Of a stretch of 61,498 nt of DNA, positions 42,202 to 50,848 are shown piece after piece. Origin of the DNA: CAZFLM01 sp964519955 (lineage in GTDB: Bacteria; Armatimonadota; Chthonomonadetes; Chthonomonadales; CAJBBX01); NCBI GenBank assembly GCA_964519955.1, contig CAZFLM010000037.1, positions 1 through 61,498 on the forward strand. The letters are read 5' to 3'. The notes under the pieces were generated by a model. The model ran no database searches and was not told where the DNA came from. It saw nothing but the letters and a program-made list of their open reading frames with translations. The first letter of the stretch is position 1. The number at the start of each line of letters is the position of its first letter. Both the position numbers and the translations under genes were made by a program.

Positions 42202-42232
42202 GAGCCCGGGGCGAATACGCCTCGGGCTCTTT
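42202..42232 (+). terminator. Terminator after PEP-CTERM gene 2
   Basis: GAGCCCGGGGCG pairs with CGCCTCGGGCTC (one G-T pair) around AATA, then TTTGCC. It lies 25 bases after the stop. Confidence 0.8.
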
Positions 42233-42321
42233 GCCGTCACGTAGGGTATCGCCCGCGCCGCGCCGAACAATGCCGTCAGGCGGCGGCTGCCGTCCACAGA
42301 ACACACACATGAGGGAGCCAT

Positions 42322-43371
42322 ATGGCTAAGACGCTTAAGGTCGGCGTCATCGGCGTCGGCGGCATTGCGGGCACGCACTTCCCGGGTTGGGCAGAGACCC
42401 CGTACGCCGAGGTGGTGGCGTTCGGCGATATCGACAAGGAGATCTTGGAGCGCGTCGGCGCCAAGCAGGGCATCAAGCGCCTGCACCTCGACTCGTATGA
42501 GTTGATCGCCGACAAGAGCATCGACATCATCGACATCTGTACGCCGAACATGTACCACATGCCGTACGCGGTCGCGGCGCTTCAGGCGGGCAAGCACGTC
42601 ATCTGCGAGAAGCCCCTGGCTCCCGATCCAGCCTCCATCAAGAAGATGATCGCGGCGCGCGACAAGAGCGGCAAGCTGCTCATGACGGCGCAGCACTTCC
42701 GCTTCGACGGGAAGTCCAAGGCGCTGAAGGCGGAGATCGAGACCGGCTCGCTGGGCGACATCTACCACGCGCGGAGCTGGATGCTGCGCCGCAGCGCGGC
42801 CCCGACCCGGTACGGGTTCATCGAGAAGGCGCACTCCGGCGGCGGCCCGTGCATCGACATCGGCGTGCACATCCTCGACCTGACGCTGTGGATGATGGGC
42901 AACCCGAAGCCGGTCACGGTCAGCGGCATCACGCAGGACAAGCTGCGCAAGCTGCCGGGCGCGTTCAGCAACTGGGGCGGCGACATCCCGAAGAACTGGG
43001 ACGTCGAGGAGTTCGCGGCGGCGTTCGTGCGGTTCGAGAACGGCGCGACGCTCATCATCGAGGTGAGCTGGCTGCTGAACCACAAGACGACCGGCGAAGA
43101 CATGCAGATGTGGCTGTACGGGACGAAGGGCGGGTCGCACTGGCCCTCCAACGAGATCCTGACGACGAACAACGTGACGAAGCAGCACTTCAACACGCAG
43201 CTCACCAACGCCGAGGGCGGCGAGCCGCACGCGAAGGAGGTAATGGTGTTCGCAGAGCACGTCGCGAAGGGCCTCGCCTCGCCCGTTCCCGCCGAGCAGT
43301 CGCTGCAGGTGCTGACCATCCTGGACGGCCTCTACCGCAGCGCGGCGGCCGGCAAGGAGATCAAGCTGTAG
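42322..43371 (+). CDS. Gfo/Idh/MocA-family oxidoreductase, second of two
   Basis: This 349-residue NAD(P)-dependent dehydrogenase has a classic Rossmann loop (VGVIGVGGIAGTHF) and the catalytic EKP region HVICEKPLAPDPASIKKM. The C-terminal domain carries SGGGPCIDIGVHILDLTLWMMG, with the general-acid His in DIGVHILD. Length is standard. It oxidises or reduces a sugar or cyclitol; the substrate is unknown. GAGGGAG lies 5-10 bases before the ATG. Repeats separate it from the carB half-gene. Confidence 0.92.
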   Translation: MAKTLKVGVIGVGGIAGTHFPGWAETPYAEVVAFGDIDKEILERVGAKQGIKRLHLDSYELIADKSIDIIDICTPNMYHMPYAVAALQAGKHVICEKPLAPDPASIKKMIAARDKSGKLLMTAQHFRFDGKSKALKAEIETGSLGDIYHARSWMLRRSAAPTRYGFIEKAHSGGGPCIDIGVHILDLTLWMMGNPKPVTVSGITQDKLRKLPGAFSNWGGDIPKNWDVEEFAAAFVRFENGATLIIEVSWLLNHKTTGEDMQMWLYGTKGGSHWPSNEILTTNNVTKQHFNTQLTNAEGGEPHAKEVMVFAEHVAKGLASPVPAEQSLQVLTILDGLYRSAAAGKEIKL

Positions 43372-43384
43372 AAGGCGCGGGCGC

Positions 43385-43600
43385 ACCCGGCGGGCACGGA
43401 GGCCCGCCCTCCAGGGGTGCGCGGACTAGCCTGACCTGTTCATGGGTGGCACAGGACGGGCACGGAGGCCCATCCCACCACTGCACTCGTGCATGATCAG
43501 GCTAGTGGCGGTCCGCGCGGAGGGGGTTTGTACCGGACGGGCACCCTCCGGCGGGCTCAGGGCAGGCTCCGCCCCATCCCACCACAGCGTTCGCACCTGG
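43385..43600 (+). repeat. Repeat A copies before the carB half-gene
   Basis: GGCGGGCACGGAGGCCCGCC (43390), GGACGGGCACGGAGGCCCAT (43455) and a variant with an inserted GGCGGGCTCAGGGCAGGCTC (43535-43580) fill the 43372-43763 gap, which has no gene. A similar insert variant is at 30545-30600. Confidence 0.75.
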
Positions 43601-43763
43601 CAGTGTGGCAGAGGACTGTCGGTTCGCGATGGGGCTGCGCGGCGATGCGCGGCCCCATCGGCGTGTGCGGACGGCGAAACTGGTCGCACCTGCCCGCGGG
43701 CGACGCCCAATCCGGCCCCGGAGGAAGTACAATGTTTGGCGAGAGGTCGGAGGGCGCGAACGC

Positions 43764-45365
43764 ATGGGTGAACAGGTGGACGGGAATCGGAAGGTTGTGG
43801 TCATCGGGTCGGGCCCGATCCGGATTGGACAGGGCATCGAGTTCGACTACTGCTCGGTGCACTGCGTCTGGGCGCTGCGCGAGGCCGGCTACGAGGCGCT
43901 CATCATCAACAACAACCCCGAGACCGTCAGCACGGACTTCGACACCTCGGACCGCCTCTACTTCGAGCCACTGACCACCGAGGACGTGCTGAACATCCTC
44001 GACCGCGAGGACCCGCTGGGCGTCATCGTGCAGTTCGGCGGGCAGACCGCCATCAACCTGGCGCGCCCCCTGCACGAGAACGGTATCCGCATCCTCGGCT
44101 CCAGCTTCGAGTCGATCGACCTCGCCGAAGACCGCGACCGGTTCGAGCGCGTCCTCCGCGAGCTGGACATCCCCAAGCCGGCCGGCCGCGCCGTCACGAG
44201 CACCGAGGCCGCCGTCGAGGTCGCCGCGGAGATCCACTACCCGGTTCTGGTGCGCCCGTCGTACGTGCTGGGTGGCCGGGCGATGGAGATCATCTTCAGC
44301 GAGGACGAGCTGCTCAACTACATGCGGTACGTGGTGGAGGTCTCGCCCAAGGCGCCGATCCTGGTGGACAAGTACGTGCTGGGCAAGGAGGTGGAGGTCG
44401 ACGTCATCAGCGACGGCACCGACTGCCTGCTCCCCGGCATCATGGAGCACATCGAGCGGGCCGGCGTGCATTCGGGCGACTCGATGGCCGTGTACCCGCC
44501 GCAGTCGCTCAGCCAGAAGGTCATCGACCAGATCGTGGAGACGGCGACGGCCCTCGCGCGCCGGCTGAACGTTCGCGGCCTGATGAACATCCAGTACGTG
44601 GTGGCCGACGAAGAGGCCCAGGTGCTGGAGGTGAACCCGCGCGCCAGCCGCACGGTGCCCTACCTCTCCAAGATCACCAGCATCCCGATGGTGAAGGTGG
44701 CGACGAACGTGATGATCGGGCGGACGCTGAAGGAGCAGGGCTACGTCGGCGGCCTGCACCCGAGCGCCCCGCTCATCGCGGTCAAGGCGCCCGTGTTCAG
44801 CTTCCCCAAGCTCATCGGCGTGGAAGTCGGCCTCGGCCCGGAGATGAAGTCGACCGGCGAGATCATGGGGGTCGACACGGACTACAGCCGCGCCCTGTAC
44901 AAGGCCATGGTGGCTAGCGGCGTGGACGTGCCGCGCAAGGGCAAGCTGATCGCGACGATCGCCGAGCACGACAAGGCGGAGTCGGTGGCGGTCATCCGCG
45001 AGTTCGTCGAGCTGGGGTACGAGGTCTACGCGACGGGCGGCACGGCCGCTCATCTGGCAGAGCACGGGATCCCGGCGAACACGGTCCTCAAGATCCATCA
45101 GGGCGCGCCGAACCTGCTCGACGTGATCCGGGACGGCAAGATCGATCTGCTGATCAACACGCTCTCGACGGACAAGCGCTCCGAGCGCGAGGCGCTGCAA
45201 ATCCGGCGCGCGTCCGTGGAGCGCGGCATCCCCTGCCTGACCTCCCTCGACACGGCGCGAGCCCTGCTGCTGGCTATGCGGACCCGCCACGGTGGCGACG
45301 ACTTCGTCTGCGCGACGGTCGACGACTACCTGGTGGAGCCCACTGCCGGCGGCGTCCAGCGGTGA
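43764..45365 (+). CDS. carB: Carbamoyl-phosphate synthase large subunit, C-terminal half (split CarB)
   Basis: This 533-residue protein corresponds to the second half of the roughly 1070-residue CarB. It starts at NRKVVVIGSGPIRIGQGIEFDYCSVH, the junction before the second ATP-grasp unit. NNNPETVSTDFDTSDRLYFEPLT, LVRPSYVLGGRAMEI and VLEVNPRASRTVPY follow. The last 130 residues are the MGS-like allosteric domain. This half forms carbamoyl phosphate from carbamate. The first half is not in the window. CarB is naturally split in some archaea and Aquifex. The stop overlaps the smr start by 4 bases. Confidence 0.92.
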   Translation: MGEQVDGNRKVVVIGSGPIRIGQGIEFDYCSVHCVWALREAGYEALIINNNPETVSTDFDTSDRLYFEPLTTEDVLNILDREDPLGVIVQFGGQTAINLARPLHENGIRILGSSFESIDLAEDRDRFERVLRELDIPKPAGRAVTSTEAAVEVAAEIHYPVLVRPSYVLGGRAMEIIFSEDELLNYMRYVVEVSPKAPILVDKYVLGKEVEVDVISDGTDCLLPGIMEHIERAGVHSGDSMAVYPPQSLSQKVIDQIVETATALARRLNVRGLMNIQYVVADEEAQVLEVNPRASRTVPYLSKITSIPMVKVATNVMIGRTLKEQGYVGGLHPSAPLIAVKAPVFSFPKLIGVEVGLGPEMKSTGEIMGVDTDYSRALYKAMVASGVDVPRKGKLIATIAEHDKAESVAVIREFVELGYEVYATGGTAAHLAEHGIPANTVLKIHQGAPNLLDVIRDGKIDLLINTLSTDKRSEREALQIRRASVERGIPCLTSLDTARALLLAMRTRHGGDDFVCATVDDYLVEPTAGGVQR

Positions 45366-45793
45366 AGGTCGACCACGAGGTCGACTTCCACGGCAGCACA
45401 GCCCGGGAGATGCGCTGGGCGTTGGACGACCTGGCCCAGACCTCGGCCTGGCGCGGGTGGCGGCGGGTGCGCGTGATCCACGGCAACGGCGAGGTGCTGC
45501 GCGCCTACCTGCGCGACTGGTGCCATGAACGCGGCGTCTCGTGGTCGCCCGAGCCACGCAACCCGGGCTCCACCATCCTCCACCCATTCCGCTCGCAGCT
45601 CCCACCCCCACCCCGCCTCGACCCGCCGAAGCCCGTGAAGCCACGCCGCACGCTCGCCCGCCCGATCAACCCCGCCGCGAAGCCCGAGGAGCTGAAGGCC
45701 GCCCGCGACCTGATGAAGCAGGAGTTCGAGCGCCTGGGCGAGCAGACCCCGGAGACGCTGCGCCACCGCAAGCGCGGGCATGGGGCGGGGTGA
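45362..45793 (+). CDS. Smr-domain protein
   Basis: This 143-residue protein starts at GTG in the overlap GTGA with carB. The Smr domain (about 1-80) has VDFHGSTAREMRWALDDL (the DxH motif), VRVIHGNGEVLRAYLRDW (HGxG) and the final STILHPF. A basic Pro-rich tail follows. Stand-alone Smr proteins bind or cut DNA and RNA branches; MutS2 carries the same domain at its end. Coupling to pyrimidine/arginine synthesis is odd and may only reflect genome packing. Confidence 0.85.
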   Translation: MKVDHEVDFHGSTAREMRWALDDLAQTSAWRGWRRVRVIHGNGEVLRAYLRDWCHERGVSWSPEPRNPGSTILHPFRSQLPPPPRLDPPKPVKPRRTLARPINPAAKPEELKAARDLMKQEFERLGEQTPETLRHRKRGHGAG

Positions 45794-45832
45794 CGGGTGT
45801 CGGGTGCTGGGGGTTGGGGGGTGGCTCGGAGG
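45786..45832 (+). repeat. GGG-N4 heptad array at the smr stop
   Basis: GGGGTGACGGGTGTCGGGTG, then CTGGGGGTTGGGGGG begins just before and runs past the stop at 45793. Four or more G-tracts with 4-base loops are present on the coding strand. The convergent HpnI-like gene ends at 45906. Confidence 0.75.
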
Positions 45833-45905
45833 CGCGGCGGACAGCAGCGTCAAGGACCCGGCGGGGTGCGGAGACCCCGCCCTACGGGTTGGTGCGAAGC
45901 GGGGG

Positions 45906-47045
45906 CTACAGCGGCTCCAGCTTGCCGCCGGGGGCGAGGCGGAAGCGCCTGCCACGCCAGGCGACGGTGCGACCGAGGAAGCTGGAGAGCCAGACGGCGA
46001 AGCTGAGCACGTCGGCGACGGGCAGCAGCCAGAGGCCACGGCGCGCCTCGCGGTCGTGCGTGATGCACCCGGTGATGGCCGCCGCGACGGCGGCGCGCAG
46101 GAGCACCGTGGCGAGCAGCGCGCCGAGTGCCCACGGAGCGAGGCCGGCCGCGAGGGCCAGCGCCAGGGCGAGCACGAACCCGTGCGTGACGACCGCCCCT
46201 GCCCAGCCCGCGGGCTGCATGGCGCGGCAGGTCTTGGCCCAACGGACGCGGCGCGACCACATGCGGGCGAACGTCTCCGCGCCCATCACGTCGTCCACCA
46301 CGTAGTCCGACAGCACCACCTTCATCCTCAGCTTCCGAACGCGCTCACCCAGGCGGTAGTCGTCGGCCAACTCGTCGGCCAGCGCGCGGAAGCCCCCGAT
46401 CCGCTCCAGGGTCTCGCGGCGCAGCGCGATCGTGGCGCCCAACGCGAAGCCCAGCCCGCTCAGGCGGCGCGTCAGCATCACGCTCGGGACGAAGTCGCAA
46501 CCGATGGCTACGGCCTCCAGGCGCGCCGCCAGGCTGCCCACCCGCGCGCCGCAGTAGGCGCAGGTCACGAGCCCGACCTCCGGATCGGCGAACGGGGCCG
46601 CCACGCGCGCCAGGTAGTCCGGCTCGACGCGCATGTCGCTGTCGCAGAGCACGAGCAGCGGGTTCCGGGACTCGGCGGCCAGGCGCTCCAGCGTGCAGAC
46701 TTTGCGGTTCAGGCCGAACTCATCCGCCCCCGCGACGACGCGCACGGGCACAGAGGGGCTGCCCTGGGCGAGGGCGGCCGCGTCGGCCAGGCCACGATCG
46801 TCAGGGTCGAGCGCGCCGAAGACCACCTCGTAGTCGCGGTAGTCCTGGCGTAGGAAGCTGGCGAGGTTGGCGGGGAGTTCGGCGTCCGTGCCGCAGAGCG
46901 GCTTCAGCACGGAGATGGCGGGAAGCGGCACAGCCGGGGCCGTGCGAGGCGTCTTCTGCCAACACCGGGCGGACCAGAGGCAGATGAGGGAGTACGCCCA
47001 GAAGGCGGCGACCGCCAGGCCGAGCACGGCGACGAGGAGCGCCAT
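45906..47045 (-). CDS. hpnI: HpnI-like hopanoid-associated glycosyltransferase
   Basis: This 379-residue membrane GT21/GT2-type enzyme has an N-terminal helix (about 3-24). The GT-A core has ISVLKPLCGTDAELPANLASF, VFGALDPDDRG, LCDSDMRVEPDYL (DxD) and RRVRW (the QxxRW-like acceptor motif), and hydrophobic C-terminal segments follow. It matches ceramide-glucosyltransferase-like HpnI, which adds GlcNAc to bacteriohopanetetrol. HpnK lies three genes upstream on the same strand. Its product could also be a different glycolipid, because HpnJ and the cyclase are absent here. Confidence 0.83.
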   Translation of the reverse strand: MALLVAVLGLAVAAFWAYSLICLWSARCWQKTPRTAPAVPLPAISVLKPLCGTDAELPANLASFLRQDYRDYEVVFGALDPDDRGLADAAALAQGSPSVPVRVVAGADEFGLNRKVCTLERLAAESRNPLLVLCDSDMRVEPDYLARVAAPFADPEVGLVTCAYCGARVGSLAARLEAVAIGCDFVPSVMLTRRLSGLGFALGATIALRRETLERIGGFRALADELADDYRLGERVRKLRMKVVLSDYVVDDVMGAETFARMWSRRVRWAKTCRAMQPAGWAGAVVTHGFVLALALALAAGLAPWALGALLATVLLRAAVAAAITGCITHDREARRGLWLLPVADVLSFAVWLSSFLGRTVAWRGRRFRLAPGGKLEPL

Positions 47046-47055
47046 GGTCGCGCGG

Positions 47056-47436
47056 CTAGTTGCGTTCGCCGAGGCCGACGACGATGACCCCGATGACGAT
47101 GAGGGCTGTCCCGGCCCAGCGCGCCGGCGTCACGCCCTCGTGCAGCCAGAACTTGGCGAGGAACGCCACGAGGAGATAGCTGACGGCGGTGAGAGGCAGG
47201 ACGAAGCTGATGTCGGCCCACGAGAGGGCGAGCGCGTAGAGGCCGAAATAGAGGGCCATCAGCGCGGTGCCGCCGACCACGTGCCCGTTGGTGACGGCCG
47301 CGAGGAGCATGCGGAAGCCCTCGGCGCCCGACTTGCCCACCTGCTTCATGCCGACGCTCAGGAGGGTCTCGCCTACCGCCACGCACGCGGTCGCGAAGAG
47401 GACAACGAGGATCACTTGGAGCTTGGGTACGGGCAT
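47056..47436 (-). CDS. EamA/DMT-type small membrane transporter
   Basis: This 126-residue protein has four membrane helices, half the size of a ten-helix EamA protein and similar to SMR or ArnE/F-like subunits. SVGMKQVGKSG, YALALSWADISFVLPLTAVSYLLVAFLAKFWLHEGVTPARWAGTALIVIGV are characteristic in parts. It lies 10 bases before hpnI and may flip or export the hopanoid or lipid precursor, as small DMT proteins do for amino-arabinose lipids. That role is inference. Confidence 0.8.
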   Translation of the reverse strand: MPVPKLQVILVVLFATACVAVGETLLSVGMKQVGKSGAEGFRMLLAAVTNGHVVGGTALMALYFGLYALALSWADISFVLPLTAVSYLLVAFLAKFWLHEGVTPARWAGTALIVIGVIVVGLGERN

Positions 47437-47453
47437 GGCGATAGACCGGCGCG

Positions 47454-47759
47454 TCAGTGGCGCCAGATGGCCTCCAGGTAGATGATCAGCACGGCGCAGA
47501 ACGCCACGAACGTCAGGACGGCGGCGATGGCCGCCGCCCACAGCTTCCAGCGAGCGACCGGCTTGATGTCGCGCAGCGGCGTGGGCAGGCGATCGGGCCG
47601 CAGCGTGGTCGTCCCGCCGAGCGGCGGCATGGAGTCGAGCCGATAGGTACCGCGCTCGGCGGCTTCCCAGAGCGGCTTGGCGCACTGCCAGCACTGGGTC
47701 GATTCCTGCGTGTCGCGATTGCCGGCCCCGCAATGGGGGCACTTAATCCGGGACGCCAT
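47454..47759 (-). CDS. Zinc-ribbon protein with one C-terminal membrane helix
   Basis: This 100-residue protein begins with a zinc ribbon (IKCPHCGAGNRDTQESTQCWQCAKPLW, two CxxC knuckles). A Pro/Arg linker follows, then one membrane helix near the C-terminus (about 73-95, WAAAIAAVLTFVAFCAVLIIYL). It sits between HpnK and the EamA-type gene on the same strand. Function unknown; it may help assemble or regulate a membrane complex. The family cannot be named. Confidence 0.72.
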   Translation of the reverse strand: MASRIKCPHCGAGNRDTQESTQCWQCAKPLWEAAERGTYRLDSMPPLGGTTTLRPDRLPTPLRDIKPVARWKLWAAAIAAVLTFVAFCAVLIIYLEAIWRH

Positions 47760-47862
47760 GGTCAGCTCCGCATGTGACCCCGCGTGCAGCTCGGGTCCAT
47801 CGCTCTCGCCTGACCGTACGTCAGATGATGCCGGAACGCTGCGTTGCCGGGGCCGCCGCACC

Positions 47863-48672
47863 CTACCGTATGCCGGCGAACCCGGCGAGGCGAAGGTCCA
47901 GTTCGTCTATTCGGGCGCGCACTCTGCGATCGAGCAGCGCGCGCAGATCCACGTCGTCGGCCGCGGCGCCGGGGTGGAAGTACACCTCGCTCACGCCTGG
48001 GCCGAGCCTGCCCAGCAGGTCGAGGACGTACTCCGGCGCCATGCGCCCGCTCTCCAGGTGTCCGCAGACGCGGTCGGCCACGCGAAGCCCGGCCCGGCGG
48101 GCCGATCGCAGGCACCTCGGCCGCAGCGCTCGGAAGTACAGCCATTCCGCGCGTCGCGCCCCCGCCCGGCCGAACGACCAGGGGCGGAACTCCTCGTGCG
48201 GAACCCGAATCCAGCGTACCCCGAGCCGCGCACACTCCCGCACAACCGCGTCCCAGATGACCGGGTGCAGGTGCAGGTGCTGATGGCCGTCGACGTGCGC
48301 GCAGGGCAGCCCGGTGGCCTCGTAGGCGGCGAACTGCGCGCGCACCTCGCGCCGCACCTGGGCGCGCACCGCCGGCGAGAAGAACGCCCGGATCCCGCAG
48401 CGCGCCGGATCGTTAGGGAAGCGGCCATCGGGTCCGACGAGCGCGGGCACCTCTGCCGGGCTGGAGATGGGCCGGCCGCAGCTCAGCGCCACGTGCAGCC
48501 CCACGTCGAGCGACGGCAGCTCGCGGGCCAGGGCCACCGCCTCGTCGAGGGCCGGCTCCGCGACCATGAGGCTCGCGGCGGTGAGCACGCCGTCGGTGTG
48601 GGCGCGGCGGATGGCGGCGTTGACAGCGGGCGAGGCGCCCAGGTCGTCGGCGTTCAGAATGACTGCGTTCAC
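47863..48672 (-). CDS. hpnK: HpnK-like / ChbG-YdjC carbohydrate deacetylase
   Basis: This 269-residue protein has a GTG start. The YdjC fold has the metal and catalytic motifs NADDLGASPAVNAAI, DVGLHVALSCGRP and HVDGHQHLHLHPVIWD, and ends with VYFHPGAA. ChbG removes acetyl groups from chito-oligosaccharides; HpnK does so on the GlcNAc-hopanoid made by HpnI. With hpnI downstream on the same strand, the HpnK assignment is favoured. HpnJ, the radical SAM enzyme that finishes the cyclitol ether, is not in the window. Confidence 0.83.
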   Translation of the reverse strand: MNAVILNADDLGASPAVNAAIRRAHTDGVLTAASLMVAEPALDEAVALARELPSLDVGLHVALSCGRPISSPAEVPALVGPDGRFPNDPARCGIRAFFSPAVRAQVRREVRAQFAAYEATGLPCAHVDGHQHLHLHPVIWDAVVRECARLGVRWIRVPHEEFRPWSFGRAGARRAEWLYFRALRPRCLRSARRAGLRVADRVCGHLESGRMAPEYVLDLLGRLGPGVSEVYFHPGAAADDVDLRALLDRRVRARIDELDLRLAGFAGIR

Positions 48673-48841
48673 CTGGGCGTGGTTCGGCGCGCGGGGCGGC
48701 GAGTCCTGCGTTTCGGGCGGGCCCGGTAACCCGGCGGGCACCCGCGAGCGTCCTAACGTGGGAGCGGCCGCCGTGGCCGTCCGGCAGCCCGGGCGCTGCC
48801 TGCACAACGTCGTGCGCCGAGGGTATCGGCGGGAGGTCGAG

Positions 48842-50329
48842 ATGCGGATGGTGCGTGCTGGAGGGGCGCTGTGCGTGCTCCTGTGTCTCGGCGGCGCCGC
48901 AGCGGGTCAAGCGCCGAAGGCGAGCAAGGCGAAGGGAGTGGCGCTGACCATCTACAACCAGAACTTCGCGCTGGTGAAGGAGAAGCGCAGCATCGATCTG
49001 GCCACGGGACGCAACAGCCTGCTGATCGAGGACGTCGCGGCGCTCATCGACCCAACCAGCGTGAGCATCAAGTCGCTGACGGCTCCCGGGGCCGTGGCGG
49101 TGCGGGAGCAGAACTACCAGTACGACCTGATGAGCCCGACGACTCTGCTGAACAAGTCCGTCGGCAAGCCCATCACCATCACGCAGATCTTCGACAACGG
49201 CAGAACCCGCGACATCAAGGGCACGATCATGGCCCCGTTCTCGGTCTCGGTTGCCCAGACAGGCGAGCGCCAGGGAGGCAGCGAGACCAACTTCAGCGGC
49301 CTGATCGTGAAGGCGAACGACGGCGGCATCGTGCTGAACCCGATGGGGCAGATCACGCTGCACGAGATGCCCGCGGGCCTGATCGTGCGCCCGCAGCTCT
49401 CCTGGCTCCTCGACAGCACCAAGGCGGGCCCGCACGAGGTCGAGGTCGCCTACATGACGGATGGCGTCACGTGGAAGGCCGACTACGTGGCCATCGTGAA
49501 CAGCGACGACCGCTCCGTGGATGTGACGGGCTGGGTGACGCTGGACAACCAGTCGGGCGCGACCTACGAGAACGCATCGCTCCAGCTCATCGCGGGAGAC
49601 GTGCGGCGCTTGCGGCCGGCGACCACGCGCGGCAGCTATGGAGGCGGCGCGGCCGACTCGGTGGCGCCGGCGCCGCAGTTCCGGGAGGAGTCCTTCTTCG
49701 AGTACCACCTCTACACGCTGGACGGTACGACCACGGTGCGCGACAAGGAGCAGAAACAGATGACGCTCCTCGCCGCGGAGAAGGCGCCGGCTGAGAAGAA
49801 GTTCGTCTACGACGGCCGCCGCGGCATCTGGGGCGTGTGGCTCAACGGCGACCACCCGGGCGAGAGCTACGACAAGAGCGCGCAGACCAAGTTCAACGTC
49901 GTGATGGAGATCCAGAACTCCAAGCCGGCGCTCGGCATTGCGCTTCCCAAGGGGCGTGTGCGGCTCTACAAGGCCGACAGCCGGGGCGCGCTGCAGTTTC
50001 TGGGCGAGGACGCGATCGACCACACACCGAAGGACGAGACGCTGCGCCTCTACGTCGGGGAGAGCTTCGACGCAGTGGGCGAGCGGAAGCGGACCAACTT
50101 CCGACGCATCTCGGACCGGGAGGTCGAAGAGAGCTTCGAGATCGGTCTGAGGAACCACCGCACCGAGGACATGAGAGTCTCCGTGATCGAGCACCTGTCA
50201 TCCGACTGGGAGATCCTAGAGAAGAGCCAGAACTACGTCAAGAAGGACGCGCACACCGTCGAGTTCGTCGTGCCGCTGAAGAAGGATGGCGAGGCGAAGG
50301 TGACGTACACGGTGCGAACGCGCTGGTAG
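48842..50329 (+). CDS. Exported DUF4139-domain protein
   Basis: This 495-residue protein has a signal peptide (about 1-22). LTIYNQNFALVKEKRSIDLATGRNSLLIEDVAALIDPTSV, EVAYMTDGVTWKADYVAIVNSDDRSVDVTGWVTLDNQSG and the C-terminal ERKRTNFRRISDREVEESFEIGLRNHR are hallmarks of DUF4139 proteins, which are beta-rich and of unknown role. GGGAGG lies 6 bases before the ATG. It is divergent from hpnK, with 169 bases between starts. A 42-bp tandem array follows. Confidence 0.88.
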   Translation: MRMVRAGGALCVLLCLGGAAAGQAPKASKAKGVALTIYNQNFALVKEKRSIDLATGRNSLLIEDVAALIDPTSVSIKSLTAPGAVAVREQNYQYDLMSPTTLLNKSVGKPITITQIFDNGRTRDIKGTIMAPFSVSVAQTGERQGGSETNFSGLIVKANDGGIVLNPMGQITLHEMPAGLIVRPQLSWLLDSTKAGPHEVEVAYMTDGVTWKADYVAIVNSDDRSVDVTGWVTLDNQSGATYENASLQLIAGDVRRLRPATTRGSYGGGAADSVAPAPQFREESFFEYHLYTLDGTTTVRDKEQKQMTLLAAEKAPAEKKFVYDGRRGIWGVWLNGDHPGESYDKSAQTKFNVVMEIQNSKPALGIALPKGRVRLYKADSRGALQFLGEDAIDHTPKDETLRLYVGESFDAVGERKRTNFRRISDREVEESFEIGLRNHRTEDMRVSVIEHLSSDWEILEKSQNYVKKDAHTVEFVVPLKKDGEAKVTYTVRTRW

Positions 50330-50359
50330 GAGCTGCCGGCGCTCGTCAGTGGGCCGGAG

Positions 50360-50586
50360 CGGACGGGCACGGAGGCCCATCCCACCAAAGCGCGGCCGCA
50401 CCCGACGGGCGCGGAGGCCCATCCCACCACGGCATGGTCGCAGCGGACGGGCGCGGAGGTCCATCCCACCACGGCATGGTCGCGGCGGACGGGCACGGAG
50501 GCCCATCCCACCAGGGCATGGTCGCAGCGGACGGGCGCGGAGGTCCATCCCACCACGGCATGGTCGCGGCGGACGGGCAGGGAGGA
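50360..50586 (+). repeat. Tandem array of a 42-bp repeat A derivative
   Basis: Six copies start at 50360, 50402, 50444, 50486, 50528 and 50570 (last one partial), each CGGACGGGCGCGGAGGTCCA-type. Copies 3 and 5 are identical and copies 2 and 4 share other bases, so an 84-base higher-order period is visible. The unit keeps several frames open, but no gene is likely. The rest of 50330-50848 has no gene; the ECF sigma promoter must lie in it. Confidence 0.88.
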
Positions 50587-50848
50587 GGATGCGGGCTGCC
50601 GCTCGCCGAAGGTTCGGGGTGGACGGCCCCAGTGGCCGCCGACTTGGACAGGCCACGAACCAGGCGGAAGGAAGCGCGGCCCGCATGCTCGCCAACGAAC
50701 CCTGCGCGGATCACCTGGAAGCGCCAAACCGGTGTAACGGCCGGCAGGCGGCGCGCGTCATATGCACAGACGCCCGCACGCACACGCGCGGGCCCGGAGT
50801 TGCGCACAGGTGTACACGGAGACAAGAACGTTGGCTTGGGGCGCGCGG

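Noticed and set aside
43605..43763. Upstream extension of the carB half-gene
   Set aside because: It has no similarity to the CarB linker. The ATG at 43764 lies just before the conserved VVVIGSGPIRIGQG segment.
50360..50586. Possible CRISPR array
   Set aside because: Units abut directly with no unique spacers, and no cas gene is in the window.
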